Source: Methanobacteriota archaeon (GTDB taxonomy: Archaea > Thermoplasmatota > Thermoplasmata > RBG-16-68-12). Taken from it: 34,564 bases of DNA. The notes beneath the pieces are model-generated. The model was not told where the DNA came from and did no database searches. It worked only from the letters and a program-made list of their open reading frames with translations. A program made the position numbers and the translations under genes. The stretch's first letter is position 1, and every line of letters starts with the position of its first letter. The stretch covers positions 1-34,564 of the forward strand of contig JAIBJG010000011.1 of the NCBI GenBank assembly GCA_020029475.1, in the 5' to 3' direction. Positions 7,345 through 16,100 of the stretch are shown one piece after another.

Positions 7345-8402
7345 TCGACAAGGAGCGCGCGGAGGCCCTCCTGCTGAAGCTCGTCTCTACTTGGAGCGGC
7401 CCGGGCGCGGACATGCGGGCGGTCCTCGACATCGTGACCGCGGAGCTGACGGCGATCGGCCTCGAGCCCGCCGTGAACTCGGAGCTCCTCGCCGTCTACG
7501 CGCACCACGGGAACGGAGGGGTCCTGTTCAACGGGCACCTCGATACGGTCCCCGTCGGGCAGGCATGGACGAAGAAGGCGGAGGAGCGGGAGGGGCCGCT
7601 GCTGTACGGCCGGGGGACCGCGGACATGAAGGCGGGGTGCGCCGCGATGCTCGCCGCCGCCCGGGAGCTGAAGGGGAAGGACGTGCCGTTCTCCGTCCTG
7701 TTCACGACGGACGAGGAGACGACGATGCGGGCCGCGATGACTCTGCACGGGACGGGCCTCGTGAAGAAGGCCGCGGCCGTCGTCGTCGGCGAGCCGTCGG
7801 ACCTCGCGATCATCGGGAGCGAGAAGGGCATTCTATGGTTCGAGCTGACGACCCACGGGCGGAGCGCGCACGGGTCGATGCCCCATCTCGGGGACAACGC
7901 GATCCTGAAGATGACGAGGATCCTTGCGGCGTTCGAACCGTACACGCGCCCGAAGCACTACCTCGACGAGGTCACCGTGAACGTCGGCTCGATCGACGGC
8001 GGCTCGAAGCCGAACGTCGTCGCGGACCTGTGCTCCGCGGACCTCGATGTCCGGTACCCGCCCCACCTCTCGAGGGAGGAGGCGCTGCGGCTCGTGGAGT
8101 CGACGACCCGCGCCTCCGGCATCCCCGCGGACATCGTGATCAAGCACGAGGTTCCCGCGGCCCAGGTGAACCAGAACTCGGACCACATCCGGAGGATGAA
8201 GGAGATCGCGGGCCCGGAGGTCCGCAGCGTCTCGTACGGGACGGAGATGGCGTTCTATGCACAGTCGAACCCTAGGTGCCTGGTCCTCGGGCCCGGGAAG
8301 CCGGAGATGTGCCACGTCCCGGACGAGAACGTGGACGTGACGCACGTCTCGAGGGCCGCGGAGATCTACGCAAAGTACGCGGAGGCCCTCGCCCCTAGGT
8401 GA
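7341..8402 (+). CDS. M20-family metallohydrolase (ArgE/DapE/LysK-like)
   Basis: A 353-residue zinc amidohydrolase that removes acyl groups from, or cleaves peptides or carrier conjugates of, amino acids. The M20 motifs are complete. They include His66 and Asp68 (NGHLDTVP), Asp95 (GTADMKAG) and the general base Glu125 with Glu126 (TDEETT). Glu151 (GEPSD) and His325 (CHVPDENV) complete the metal site. The dimerisation 'lid' lies between, starting about HGRSAHGSMP. The length suits LysK/ArgE-type enzymes, including [LysW]-lysine or ornithine hydrolases. No lysW, lysX, dapE-pathway or arg genes are near, so the substrate stays open. The GTG start at 7341 overlaps the trmY stop in GTGA. It converges with and overlaps the aminotransferase gene by 8 bp. 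Confidence 0.87.
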   Translation: MIDKERAEALLLKLVSTWSGPGADMRAVLDIVTAELTAIGLEPAVNSELLAVYAHHGNGGVLFNGHLDTVPVGQAWTKKAEEREGPLLYGRGTADMKAGCAAMLAAARELKGKDVPFSVLFTTDEETTMRAAMTLHGTGLVKKAAAVVVGEPSDLAIIGSEKGILWFELTTHGRSAHGSMPHLGDNAILKMTRILAAFEPYTRPKHYLDEVTVNVGSIDGGSKPNVVADLCSADLDVRYPPHLSREEALRLVESTTRASGIPADIVIKHEVPAAQVNQNSDHIRRMKEIAGPEVRSVSYGTEMAFYAQSNPRCLVLGPGKPEMCHVPDENVDVTHVSRAAEIYAKYAEALAPR

Positions 8403-9483
8403 GCTCGGCGATTGCGCGCCGCAGGTTCGCGAGCCCCCGCCGGAACACGGGAGTCTCTCCGCCGAGCCCGAGGCGGAAGTGGTCCCCGAACCCGCGGGCC
8501 GCGAAGTAGCGGCCGTGGGCGATCACGGTCCGGTACTTGCGGATGAGGAGCCTCTCGAGTTTCGTGACGTTCACGTCGGAGTGCGGGAACACGACGTTGC
8601 CGATCTCCGGGAGGTCGGCATGGAATACCGGGGTCCGATCGAGGGTCTCCTGGAGGAGGGCACGGTTCCGCTCCACGACCGTCCGGGCCCGCCGGACAAA
8701 GAAGTCATGGCGTCGGACCGCCCAGTCCGCGAACGCCTGGGCGAGGGGAGGAGCGTTCCCGGTCGTGTAGTCCCGGACCCGGAGGACTCGCCGGAGCACC
8801 TCCGGGCGGGCGACGATCCAGCCCACCTTCAGCATGCCGAGGCCGTACATCTTTGACACCGTGGACATGGCGATCCCGCGGGGACCGAGGGAGGCGACAC
8901 TCGGCGGAGGGTCCGAGAAGGCGAGGTCGCGGAACGTCTCGTCCACGAGGAGATGCGCGTCGAGCTCCCCGGCGAGGTCCAGGAGCTCGCGGAGTTCGCC
9001 CTTCCCGATCCGCGCGGACGTCGGGTTGTTCAGGTTGCAGACCACGAGGAGCCGTGTCCTGCGGTTCGCCGCCTTGCGGAATCGATCGATGTCGAACGCC
9101 CACCCGTCCCGGCAATCGCGGGGAACCTCGACGACGTCCGCGCCGAACCCCCGCGGACAGTCCCGGAGCGGGGAGTACATCGGGGCGTCCGCGATCACGT
9201 GATCGCCCGGCCCCACGAGGGCCGCGTTCACGACGAAGTTCGCCTCCGTGGCCCCCGTCGTGATGAGCACGTTCTCCCGGGGAACCCGGTGCAACGCCGC
9301 GACCCTCCGCCGCAGGGAAGGCATCCCTGCGACGTCCCCCCAGCTGAGGTCGAGCTTCGTGGGCAGGTACCCGTCGAACTCGCGGATCGTGAACGGGGTG
9401 ACATCCGAGTACGAGATGTTCAGGAACCTTGGACCGTGGAGGTCGTCGTAGAAGTGGAGGTGCTCGAAGGGCGGGAACTTCAC
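8395..9483 (-). CDS. PLP-dependent aminotransferase, class I/II
   Basis: A 362-residue fold-type I aminotransferase. The cofactor residues are visible: Asn153 in NLNNPTS, Asp181 in LLVDETF, and the Schiff-base lysine Lys211 in STVSKMYGLG. Arg337 in FRLGLG should bind the substrate carboxylate. The TTGATEANF segment (75-83) is the phosphate-binding turn. I chose the GTG at 9483 because homology-like sequence starts at KFPPFEHLHF and the frame upstream is low-complexity without motifs. The donor and acceptor cannot be read from sequence. It resembles archaeal enzymes annotated loosely as aspartate/aromatic or kynurenine-type aminotransferases. It diverges from the nicotinate phosphoribosyltransferase gene. 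Confidence 0.85.
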   Translation of the reverse strand: MKFPPFEHLHFYDDLHGPRFLNISYSDVTPFTIREFDGYLPTKLDLSWGDVAGMPSLRRRVAALHRVPRENVLITTGATEANFVVNAALVGPGDHVIADAPMYSPLRDCPRGFGADVVEVPRDCRDGWAFDIDRFRKAANRRTRLLVVCNLNNPTSARIGKGELRELLDLAGELDAHLLVDETFRDLAFSDPPPSVASLGPRGIAMSTVSKMYGLGMLKVGWIVARPEVLRRVLRVRDYTTGNAPPLAQAFADWAVRRHDFFVRRARTVVERNRALLQETLDRTPVFHADLPEIGNVVFPHSDVNVTKLERLLIRKYRTVIAHGRYFAARGFGDHFRLGLGGETPVFRRGLANLRRAIAELT

Positions 9484-9540
9484 GGAGGGCGGCGATGGTC
9501 GCGAACCCCATGAAGGTTCGGCCGCGCGGCGTCTGAGAAC

Positions 9541-9550
9541 GTCTAAATAC
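9541..9550 (+). promoter_or_regulatory. TATA-like box between aminotransferase and pncB, possibly bidirectional
   Basis: GTCTAAATAC is centred about 32 bp before the ATG at 9579. Its reverse complement, GTATTTAGAC, is the only TATA-like element upstream of the aminotransferase GTG at 9483, at about 60 bp. Confidence 0.5.
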
Positions 9551-9578
9551 GCCAAGGTGGTAGAGCTCGCGGTTCTCC

Positions 9579-10769
9579 ATGGTGGGGGAGTCTCCGAGGC
9601 GGGAGTTCTACGTCGCGACACCGGAGGAAATCCGCTCCGGGCAGACCTCGGACATCTACTTCTTCCGGACCCTCGACGTGTTGAAGAAGGCGGGGAAGCA
9701 CCGCACGAAGGTCCTCATGGAGACGACCGTGCAGACGCTCCCGGACGCGTGGCCCTGGGCCGTGTTCTCGGGCGTCGAGGAGGCGGTGAACCTCCTCCGC
9801 GGGAAGGCGATCGACCTCTGGGCCCTCCCGGAGGGGACGCTCTTCGCCGCGAAGACCCCGCGCGGAATCCCCGTGCCCGTCCTCACCGTCGAGGGGCCGT
9901 ACGCGGAGTTCTGCATCTTCGAGACCCCGGTCCTCGGGTTCCTCTGCGAGTCGAGCGGGATCGCGACGAAGGCCGCGCGGGTCCGGGCCGCTGCGGGGGA
10001 CCGCCGGGTGATCTCCTTCGGGATCCGGCGGATGCATCCCGCCCTCGCGCCCCTCATCGAGCGGTGCGTGTACATCGGCGGGCTCGACGCGGTCACGACG
10101 CCGCTCGGGGCCGCGATGCTCGGGAAGGAGCCCGTGGGGACGATGCCCCACGCCCTCACGATCGTCATGGGCGGGCCGCGGGAGGCGTTCCGCGCCCTCC
10201 AGAAGCACCTCGAGAAGAAGGTCCCCCGCATCGCGCTTGCGGACACGTACTACGACGAGAAGACGGAGGCCATCATCGCGGCGGAGGAGATCAAGGACTT
10301 GGCGGGGGTCCGGCTCGACACGCCATCCTCCCGCCGCGGGAACTTCGCCCAGATCGTGCGGGAGGTCCGGTGGGAGCTCGACCTCCGGGGGTACAAGGAC
10401 GCGCAGATCTACGTGAGCGGCGGGCTCGACGAGACATCGATCCCGGTGCTCGCGGAGGCGGGGGCCGACGGCTTCGGCGTCGGCACGTCCCTCTCGAACG
10501 CGCCCACGGTGGACTTCGCGATGGACATCGTGGAGCGGGAGGGGAAGCCCGCCGCGAAGCGCGGGAAGTTTGGCGGGAGGAAGGTGCCGCTCCGGTGCAC
10601 CAAGTGCGGGACCTTCGAGATCGGGGCGACCAAGTGCCCCGCGTGCGGCGGGAAGATGGCTCCCGCCCTCGTGAAGTACCTCTCTCGAGGGCAGCCCGCC
10701 GAGAAGCTGCCGGGGCCGGACGCGATCCGGGAGTACGTCCTCGAGCAGCTGAAGGGCCGGAAGGCGTGA
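9579..10769 (+). CDS. pncB: Nicotinate phosphoribosyltransferase with C-terminal zinc ribbon
   Basis: Joins nicotinate to PRPP with ATP to give nicotinate mononucleotide in the NAD salvage (Preiss-Handler) pathway. The 396-residue protein shows the archaeal-type family pattern. It has SGQTSDIYFFRT near the N-terminus, VEGPYAEFCIFETPVLGFL around 104-122, GIRRMHP at 148-154 and GTMPHALTI at 187-195. The barrel end is at YVSGGLDE and GFGVGTSLSNAP. A rubredoxin-like zinc ribbon (RCTKCG ... KCPACGGKM) follows the catalytic barrel and is absent from many bacterial enzymes. The ATG start is 32 bp from a TATA-like box. No nadD or pncA homologue is in the window. Confidence 0.93.
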   Translation: MVGESPRREFYVATPEEIRSGQTSDIYFFRTLDVLKKAGKHRTKVLMETTVQTLPDAWPWAVFSGVEEAVNLLRGKAIDLWALPEGTLFAAKTPRGIPVPVLTVEGPYAEFCIFETPVLGFLCESSGIATKAARVRAAAGDRRVISFGIRRMHPALAPLIERCVYIGGLDAVTTPLGAAMLGKEPVGTMPHALTIVMGGPREAFRALQKHLEKKVPRIALADTYYDEKTEAIIAAEEIKDLAGVRLDTPSSRRGNFAQIVREVRWELDLRGYKDAQIYVSGGLDETSIPVLAEAGADGFGVGTSLSNAPTVDFAMDIVEREGKPAAKRGKFGGRKVPLRCTKCGTFEIGATKCPACGGKMAPALVKYLSRGQPAEKLPGPDAIREYVLEQLKGRKA

Positions 10770-10804
10770 GGCGGGGCTTTACGCCCGTGCGCGATGCGGG
10801 AACG

Positions 10805-11458
10805 ATGTCCCTGCCGACCCGCGGTGACGTCGCTCGCGCGTACGATGCGATCGCGGCGGAGTACGACCGCTCCCGAGATCGGCCATGGCCGGAGGTCGTC
10901 GAGTTCGCGAAGTCCCTCCCGCCCCGCGCCATCGTCGCGGACCTCGGGTGCGGGAGCGGCCGACATGCGAGGGTGTTTGCCGCGGAGGGACACCGGGTCG
11001 TCGGGCTGGACGCCTCCGCCGGACTCTTGGAGATTGTGCGTCGCAAAGTGCCGCAGGCGGCGTTCGTTCGGGGCGACCTGTGCGGGCTTCCGTTCCGCGA
11101 TTCCCGATTCCCCGCCGCGGTGGCGGTGGCCACGATCCATCATCTGCCGTCCGAGCGGGAGCGGCTCACGGCGATGCGGGAGATCGCCCGCGTCCTCCGT
11201 CCCGGAGGGAGGGCGCTTGTGACCGTGTGGTCCCTTCGACAGGGGTCCGAGGAGAAGAGGCGGGGGTCACGGCCCGCAGGTGCGGACCCGCGTGACGTGT
11301 GGGTCCCGTGGCGGGCGGGAGGTGAGGAGGTCCAGCGGTTCTACCACCTCTTCGAGGACGGCGAACTTCCCGCCCTCATCCTTGCGGCGGGGTTGCGGGT
11401 GGCAAAGTACTTCCGCAGCGCGGACAACTACGTGGCGGTCGCGGAGAGAGATGGCTAG
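10805..11458 (+). CDS. Trm9/ABH8-like SAM-dependent methyltransferase
   Basis: A 217-residue class I methyltransferase. The SAM motif I is VADLGCGSGRHA (44-55), followed by acidic motif II VVGLDAS and the motif IV region VATIHHLPS. Several features match the Trm9/ABH8 family, which methylates carboxymethyluridine at the tRNA wobble base. They are the opening ARAYDAIAAEYDRSRDRPWP, the late block RFYHLFEDGELPAL (178-191) and the ending DNYVAVAER. This fits a tRNA-modification role beside trmY a few kilobases away, but wobble-uridine activity in archaea is inference. The start is ATG 10805; the long upstream continuation of this frame runs antiphase to pncB and is not coding. It overlaps the next gene by 8 bp. 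Confidence 0.82.
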   Translation: MSLPTRGDVARAYDAIAAEYDRSRDRPWPEVVEFAKSLPPRAIVADLGCGSGRHARVFAAEGHRVVGLDASAGLLEIVRRKVPQAAFVRGDLCGLPFRDSRFPAAVAVATIHHLPSERERLTAMREIARVLRPGGRALVTVWSLRQGSEEKRRGSRPAGADPRDVWVPWRAGGEEVQRFYHLFEDGELPALILAAGLRVAKYFRSADNYVAVAERDG

Positions 11459-11639
11459 CGTCTGGGAGTCGATCGTGGGATTCTTGGACGAGATCGGGCG
11501 GAACCCCGCGTACCTGTTCCTGCTCCTGGGCCTCATCTTCCTCTTGATCCTCGGCATCGTCGTCCACCACATCCGCAAGATTCGGAACCAAGACATCTGG
11601 GTCCACCAGGCGTGGGGCTCGAAGTGGAAGGGCCGCTGA
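11451..11639 (+). CDS. Small single-pass membrane protein (62 aa)
   Basis: The ATG at 11451 lies inside the last codons of the methyltransferase gene. The 62-residue product has one strong hydrophobic helix (about residues 20-40), preceded by an amphipathic N-terminus and followed by a basic, aromatic tail (HHIRKIRNQD, then WGSKWKGR). By the positive-inside rule the tail is probably cytoplasmic. The 8-bp overlap implies translational coupling with the methyltransferase. I do not recognise the family. It could be a small partner that localises another protein, but that is speculation. Confidence 0.65.
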   Translation: MASVWESIVGFLDEIGRNPAYLFLLLGLIFLLILGIVVHHIRKIRNQDIWVHQAWGSKWKGR

Positions 11640-11703
11640 CCTGATCGGTGGAGCGCGAAATCCTCTTATCCGGAACCCCGCATCGCCCGGCGGGGAGCGC
11701 GGT

Positions 11704-12087
11704 TTGTCGAAGGTCCCGGACGATCTGCGGTACACGAAGGACCACGAGTGGGTCCGCCTCCAGGGGAAGCGGGCAACCGTCGGGATCTCCGACTTCGCCC
11801 AGTCCGAACTCACAGATGTCGTGTACGTCGAACTCCCGAAGGTCGGCAAGGCGGTGAAGGCGGGGGAGGTCCTCGGCACCGTGGAGAGCGTGAAGGCGGT
11901 CTCCGAGATTTTCGCCCCGCTCAGCGGCAAGGTCGTCGACGTGAACAAGTCCCTCGAGGACACGCCCGAGGTCGTGAACCAGGACCCGTACGGGAGGGGC
12001 TGGATGGTCGTCCTCGAGGTCGCGGACCCGAACGAGGCGAAGAACCTCATGGACGCGGCAGCCTATCGGAAGCACATTGGCGAGTAA
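11704..12087 (+). CDS. gcvH: Glycine cleavage system H protein
   Basis: The 127-residue lipoyl carrier of the glycine cleavage complex, moving the aminomethyl group between the P, T and L proteins. The family hallmarks are DHEWVRLQGKRATVGISDFAQ near the N-terminus and the lipoylation site Lys64 in GTVESVKAVSEI. The C-terminal GRGWMVVLEV is also present. The start is a TTG at 11704 giving MSKVPDD, which matches the usual H-protein beginning; no ATG is positioned to replace it. A weak TATA-like CTTAT lies at 11665-11669. No gcvP or gcvT homologue lies in the window, so the rest of the complex is elsewhere, or this is a stand-alone lipoyl carrier. Confidence 0.94.
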   Translation: MSKVPDDLRYTKDHEWVRLQGKRATVGISDFAQSELTDVVYVELPKVGKAVKAGEVLGTVESVKAVSEIFAPLSGKVVDVNKSLEDTPEVVNQDPYGRGWMVVLEVADPNEAKNLMDAAAYRKHIGE

Positions 12088-12146
12088 AGCGCGACGCAGT
12101 ATTCCAGCTCTACGATTGCGTTACACCGCGCGCGCCTCAGGATACA

Positions 12147-12908
12147 ATGGTTGATGCGTTCGTCTCGCCCTGCGGGAACCGTGGGGGATCTTGCACAGGG
12201 CCACGATCCATCGAAGAAGCCCTCCGGCGGATGCGCTGGCGCTCCGACGCGATCGTCGCCATACTCACGATGTTTCTTCTCGCGCTCATCGCCCCTCTCT
12301 GGGTTGCGTCTCCGCCGCCCCTGGACCTCTACGCACTCGCAAACGTCGCGTTTTTCATCATCCCTCCCGCCGCTGTTCTCATCGGAACGAGATTGAGTCA
12401 GCGGCGAATGAGGCGGTCCCTGCAAGGAGTCCGGTCCCGGGTCCGCGAGGCCGGGGTGTTCTCGATCGGGCACCTTTCCTTGATTCTCGACAACGGCCTC
12501 CTCCTCCAGTTGCCCGGAAGCTTTGCAATCCTTACCGGTTTTTTCTCTTCGAGCGGTTCCCCGCTCAGCCCGAGCCTAAGGGAGGCCCGAAAGTGTGTGA
12601 GACCGTTCCGCTGGATCCGCCTCGTCACCGTCCGAGCTGGGAAAAAGGCGCCCGACCTGACCGAACTCCGGGACGATTTGGGCGCAAGGATGGCGGCAGC
12701 GTCCGTGGGTAGTTGCAGACCCAAAGGGCACGAGATCGAGCCGAACACTCCGACGTGGATTGCCACCGTCGTACTCGGTCGGGCGATTGGCCTCCCGATA
12801 GGGGCCGATCGCATCATAGGCGAAGCAGATCGAGTCGGCCGATACCTCCAGAACCTGGTTCAAGCCACCCTCAAGAGAGCCCGTTCACTCCCGGCCGCCC
12901 ACCCCTGA
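12147..12908 (+). CDS. Hypothetical two-TM membrane protein with atypical codon use
   Basis: A 253-residue open frame (ATG 12147; ATG 12231 is an equally good start just before the first hydrophobic helix). Two membrane segments are clear: AIVAILTMFLLALIAPLWVA and YALANVAFFIIPPAAVLIG. A cytoplasmic region of about 160 residues follows, with mixed hydrophobic and basic sequence and no motif I recognise. Third codon positions are much less GC-biased than in surrounding genes (for example ttt, ctt, gca and ata codons occur freely). With its location just before a tRNA gene, this suggests acquired DNA or a gene under weak selection. The strand and frame are supported by the membrane pattern; function is unknown. 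Confidence 0.55.
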   Translation: MVDAFVSPCGNRGGSCTGPRSIEEALRRMRWRSDAIVAILTMFLLALIAPLWVASPPPLDLYALANVAFFIIPPAAVLIGTRLSQRRMRRSLQGVRSRVREAGVFSIGHLSLILDNGLLLQLPGSFAILTGFFSSSGSPLSPSLREARKCVRPFRWIRLVTVRAGKKAPDLTELRDDLGARMAAASVGSCRPKGHEIEPNTPTWIATVVLGRAIGLPIGADRIIGEADRVGRYLQNLVQATLKRARSLPAAHP

Positions 12909-13017
12909 GCTGGCTCGGGTTCGAAGACGCCTCAGATCTCCCCAAGTTCCCCGGTTGCGGGCCCCAAGAGAGAAGTGGGCACTGATTTCAATCCGACGAG
13001 AGTCACGCTGCGGAAGG

Positions 13018-13026
13018 CCTAATACT
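13018..13026 (+). promoter_or_regulatory. TATA-like box of the tRNA-Arg gene
   Basis: CCTAATACT, centred about 25 bp upstream of the mature tRNA 5' end at 13047, the usual archaeal TATA-to-start spacing. Confidence 0.5.
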
Positions 13027-13030
13027 CGAT

Positions 13031-13046
13031 GCGGGGTTCGACCCGC
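13031..13046 (+). repeat. Inverted repeat directly before the tRNA
   Basis: GCGGG-GTTCGA-CCCGC is a perfect 5-bp inverted repeat with a 6-base centre that resembles a T-arm. It ends on the base before the tRNA 5' end. If transcription starts about 25 bp from the TATA-like box, most of it would not be in the RNA. Confidence 0.5.
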
Positions 13047-13121
13047 GGGCACGTCGGCTAGTCAGGACAAGGCTAGAGGCCTTCGGAGCCTCGGACCGGG
13101 GTTCGAATCCCCGCGTGCCCG
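13047..13121 (+). tRNA. tRNA-Arg (anticodon TCG)
   Basis: A full cloverleaf can be folded by hand. The acceptor GGGCACG (13047-13053) pairs with CGTGCCC (13114-13120), with discriminator G at 13121. The D-stem GGCT/GGCT has two G-U pairs and the loop AGTCAGGACAA, with the GG pair for the elbow. The anticodon stem GAGGC/GCCTC holds loop CTTCGGA, giving anticodon TCG at 13083-13085, which reads CGA (Arg). The variable loop is GGAC and the T-arm is CGGGG-TTCGAAT-CCCCG. There is no intron and no encoded CCA. The 3' two-thirds of the gene is antisense to the end of the phosphatase reading frame. Confidence 0.93.
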
Positions 13122-16100
13122 TCCCGATCCCCGATGGAGCGGAGGAGGGCGCGGCCCTCCCCGACCCCCGCCTCCGTGCGGCAGTCGATCGACGATTGGA
13201 AGGACGCGGGCATCAACCCGAGGGGTTCCGTGGGGGTTCCGTTCCCCGAGGGGCTCTCCTCCTCCGCCTCGGGGGAATGGATGCCGGCCGGCCCTGTGGG
13301 AATCTCGTACGTGACGATGAGTTTCGGGCGGTTCGAGGACTCGCTCGAGGCGTAGTCGGCCCCGTCCGTGTTCGTGGAGTCGACGAGGATGCCGTGGTTC
13401 GCCTCACCCGCCGCCCACGCCTGGACAATCGTCGTGATGTCGACGCTGATCCGGCCGGTCGTCGTGGGCGTGAACGTCGTCGCCGTGGGCTTCGCTCCCG
13501 GAGAGCCGGGGATGATGAAGCTGTTCCATGTGGCGGTGAGTTCCCCCCAGCCCTCCGTCGCTTGGTGGACGTTCTGGGCGCCGCCCTTGTCCGTGATCGT
13601 GAACTCGATCGTCCCCTTCACGATCGTGGCGCCCGGCGGGATCTGGCCGCTGTTGCCCCCGATGATGTCGGGAAATTTCATCAGGAACTTGCAAATCGTC
13701 CCGCTCGCGATGCAGCCGCTCGCGTCCACGTACAGTGCCGTTTGCGTACCGTAGTTCGTACCGGGAGAGCCGCTGTAGATGTACGTGTCGTCCGTCTCGC
13801 TGTACGCCCCGCCGTCCCCCTTCTGGAACGACACGGTGGCGGAGTTCGAGACCGTGAGCGTGTACGTCGTCGATCGGGTGAGCGTTCCGTTGGACCCGGT
13901 GATCGTGATCGCGTACGTCCCCACGGGGGTGTCCGGCGCCGTGGAAATCGTCGTCGCGGACGTGCAGGTGGGGCTGCACGTCTGTGGCGTGAAGGTGCAG
14001 GTGCCTTCTGTGGGGAGGCCCGTGCAGGTGAATCCGACGGGCTCCGGAGATCCCGACAGGAGGGACGCCGTGACGATGGGCGTCGCGGATCCTCCCGGTG
14101 CGACGGATCCCGTCGAGGGATTCACGGAGACGGAGAAGTCGAACAGCTGAGGGCCGGCGGGCGGGCTGAACGTGACCGTGAGCTTCGGCGGTCTCGCGGA
14201 CTCGCTGGAATCGTAGTCCGCACCGTTCGTGTCCGTCGAGTCGACGAGGATTCCGTGGTTCGCCTCGCCCACCGCCCACGCCTGGACGATGCTCGTGATG
14301 TCGACGCTGATCCGGCCGGTCGTCCCGGGGGTGAACGAGGTGGCCCTCGGCTTGGCTCCCGGAGACCCCGGAACCGCGAAACTGTTCCACGTGGCGTCGA
14401 GCTCGCTCCAGGTCTCCGTGACCTGTTTCACATTCTGGGGGCCGCCGGCATCTGTGACGGTGATCTCGAGGGTCGCGCTGTTGATCGTCGAGCTGGGCAG
14501 AACCTGGTCCGGCGCACCCCCGATGATGTCGGGGAACTTCATCAGGAATTTGCACACGGTCCCGCTGGCGTTACAACCGCTCGCGTCGACGTAGAGCTTC
14601 GTGCTCGTGCCGTAGTTCGTGCCCGGGGAGCCGCTGTACAGGTACGTGTCGTCCGTTTCGCTGTGGGCGCCGCCGTCGCCCCTCGCAAAGGTCCTCGTGG
14701 ACTGGGTCGAGACCTCCAGGCCGAGCGTCGCCGTTTTCGTCTGCGTCGCGTTCGTGGCCTGGATCGTGATCGGGAAGGCGCCGAGGGGTGTCGACGCCGA
14801 CGTGGTGATCGTCAGGGTCGATCCGAAGTTCGGGATCCCCGAGGCGGGTGAGAACGTGCACGTCGCGTCGGTGGGGCAGCCCATTTGGCCGAGCGTGACG
14901 GTGCTCGCAGAGAACCCCGTCACCTGGATTGCGGCCGACGCCGACTCGCTGCGTCCCATCCTGATCGAGCCCGGGTTCACGGACACCTGGTAGTCCGTCA
15001 CGGGCCCCTTCGTCAGGGTGAAAGAATCGACGACTCCCGCGGTGTTGTCCACGAACTGAAAGGCCACGGTGTTCGGCCCGACGACGAACTTTCCGTAGCC
15101 CCCCGAGGCGACCGCGGCCCGGCACACCGCGATGTAGGGCGCGGACTTGCAGCTCGCGGTCGAGGGACGGCCTCCCGTGCCGATGACAAAGTACATCGGG
15201 GCCCCCGGATCGGCGTACGACGATCCCGTCTGGGTGGGAGTGTTGAACCTCACCGGATGGGTCCGGCCGTACGTGTGGTCATGGGCCGTGAGGACGAAAT
15301 CAACGCCCCTTGCGACGAAGATGTCCTCAATCTGGTCTGGAGACCCGGTGCCGTCCGGGCATGTCGTCGAAGAGGCTCCATTGTCCGTCAGGTAGCAGGG
15401 GTAGTGTTGCATGACGATCTTCCACTTGATCTTCGGGTCCGAATTCGCCGCGGCGAGGCGGTCGTCCACCCAGCTACGGATCGCGGAGTTCCCCTCCACA
15501 CCCGTGCAGTTGTTGGGGGCCCCGTCGACTCCGTCGGTCGTAGACTCCGCCGCCGCTCCCCAGTCGATGGCAACGAAGTACGCGTTCCCGTATGTGAACG
15601 CATACGTTCTCTCGTTGCCCGGCTGGATGACGAAGGCGCAATAGACGTTGATCGTGGGATCCAAGAACTCATGGTTCCCCGGGACCGCCATCGTGAACGC
15701 GCTCTGGCTGAACGCCTGCCACTTGTTGAACACGTTCCTAATCGTGCCCTCCGCGGTGCTGTACCAGAGATCCCCCAGGAGCAGGACCAGGTCCGGGTTC
15801 GCGGCGGCGATCGCGTTCGACGTGGTCTGGGTCGTCGTCGAGTCCCCGAAGTCCCCGGCCGCGGCGAACGTGAACGACTCGGTCCCGTCGGGCGAGGGGG
15901 CGGACCGGAAGGTGCCCTCTCCCGCCCAGGAGTTCATCGCAGCGTCCCCAACGCGATAGTAGTACGTCGTGCTCGGAGTGAGACCGGTCAGGGTCGCCGT
16001 GTGCAGGAAGGTGTTGCCTCCGGGAGACACGAAATCCGTGCCCGTCATGGAAAACGCGTAGTGGGGTCCCGGGCTGGGTCCCCAGTCGACCCTCGAGGTC

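Noticed and set aside
12909-12935. GGTTCGAA stretch resembling a tRNA T-arm or attachment-site repeat
   Set aside because: No acceptor, D or anticodon arm can be folded around it, and it does not repeat the 3' end of the tRNA-Arg.
12955-13355. Small plus-strand frames over the tRNA and the phosphatase 3' end
   Set aside because: One runs through the tRNA and the others are antisense to repeat-encoding sequence; no coding signal.
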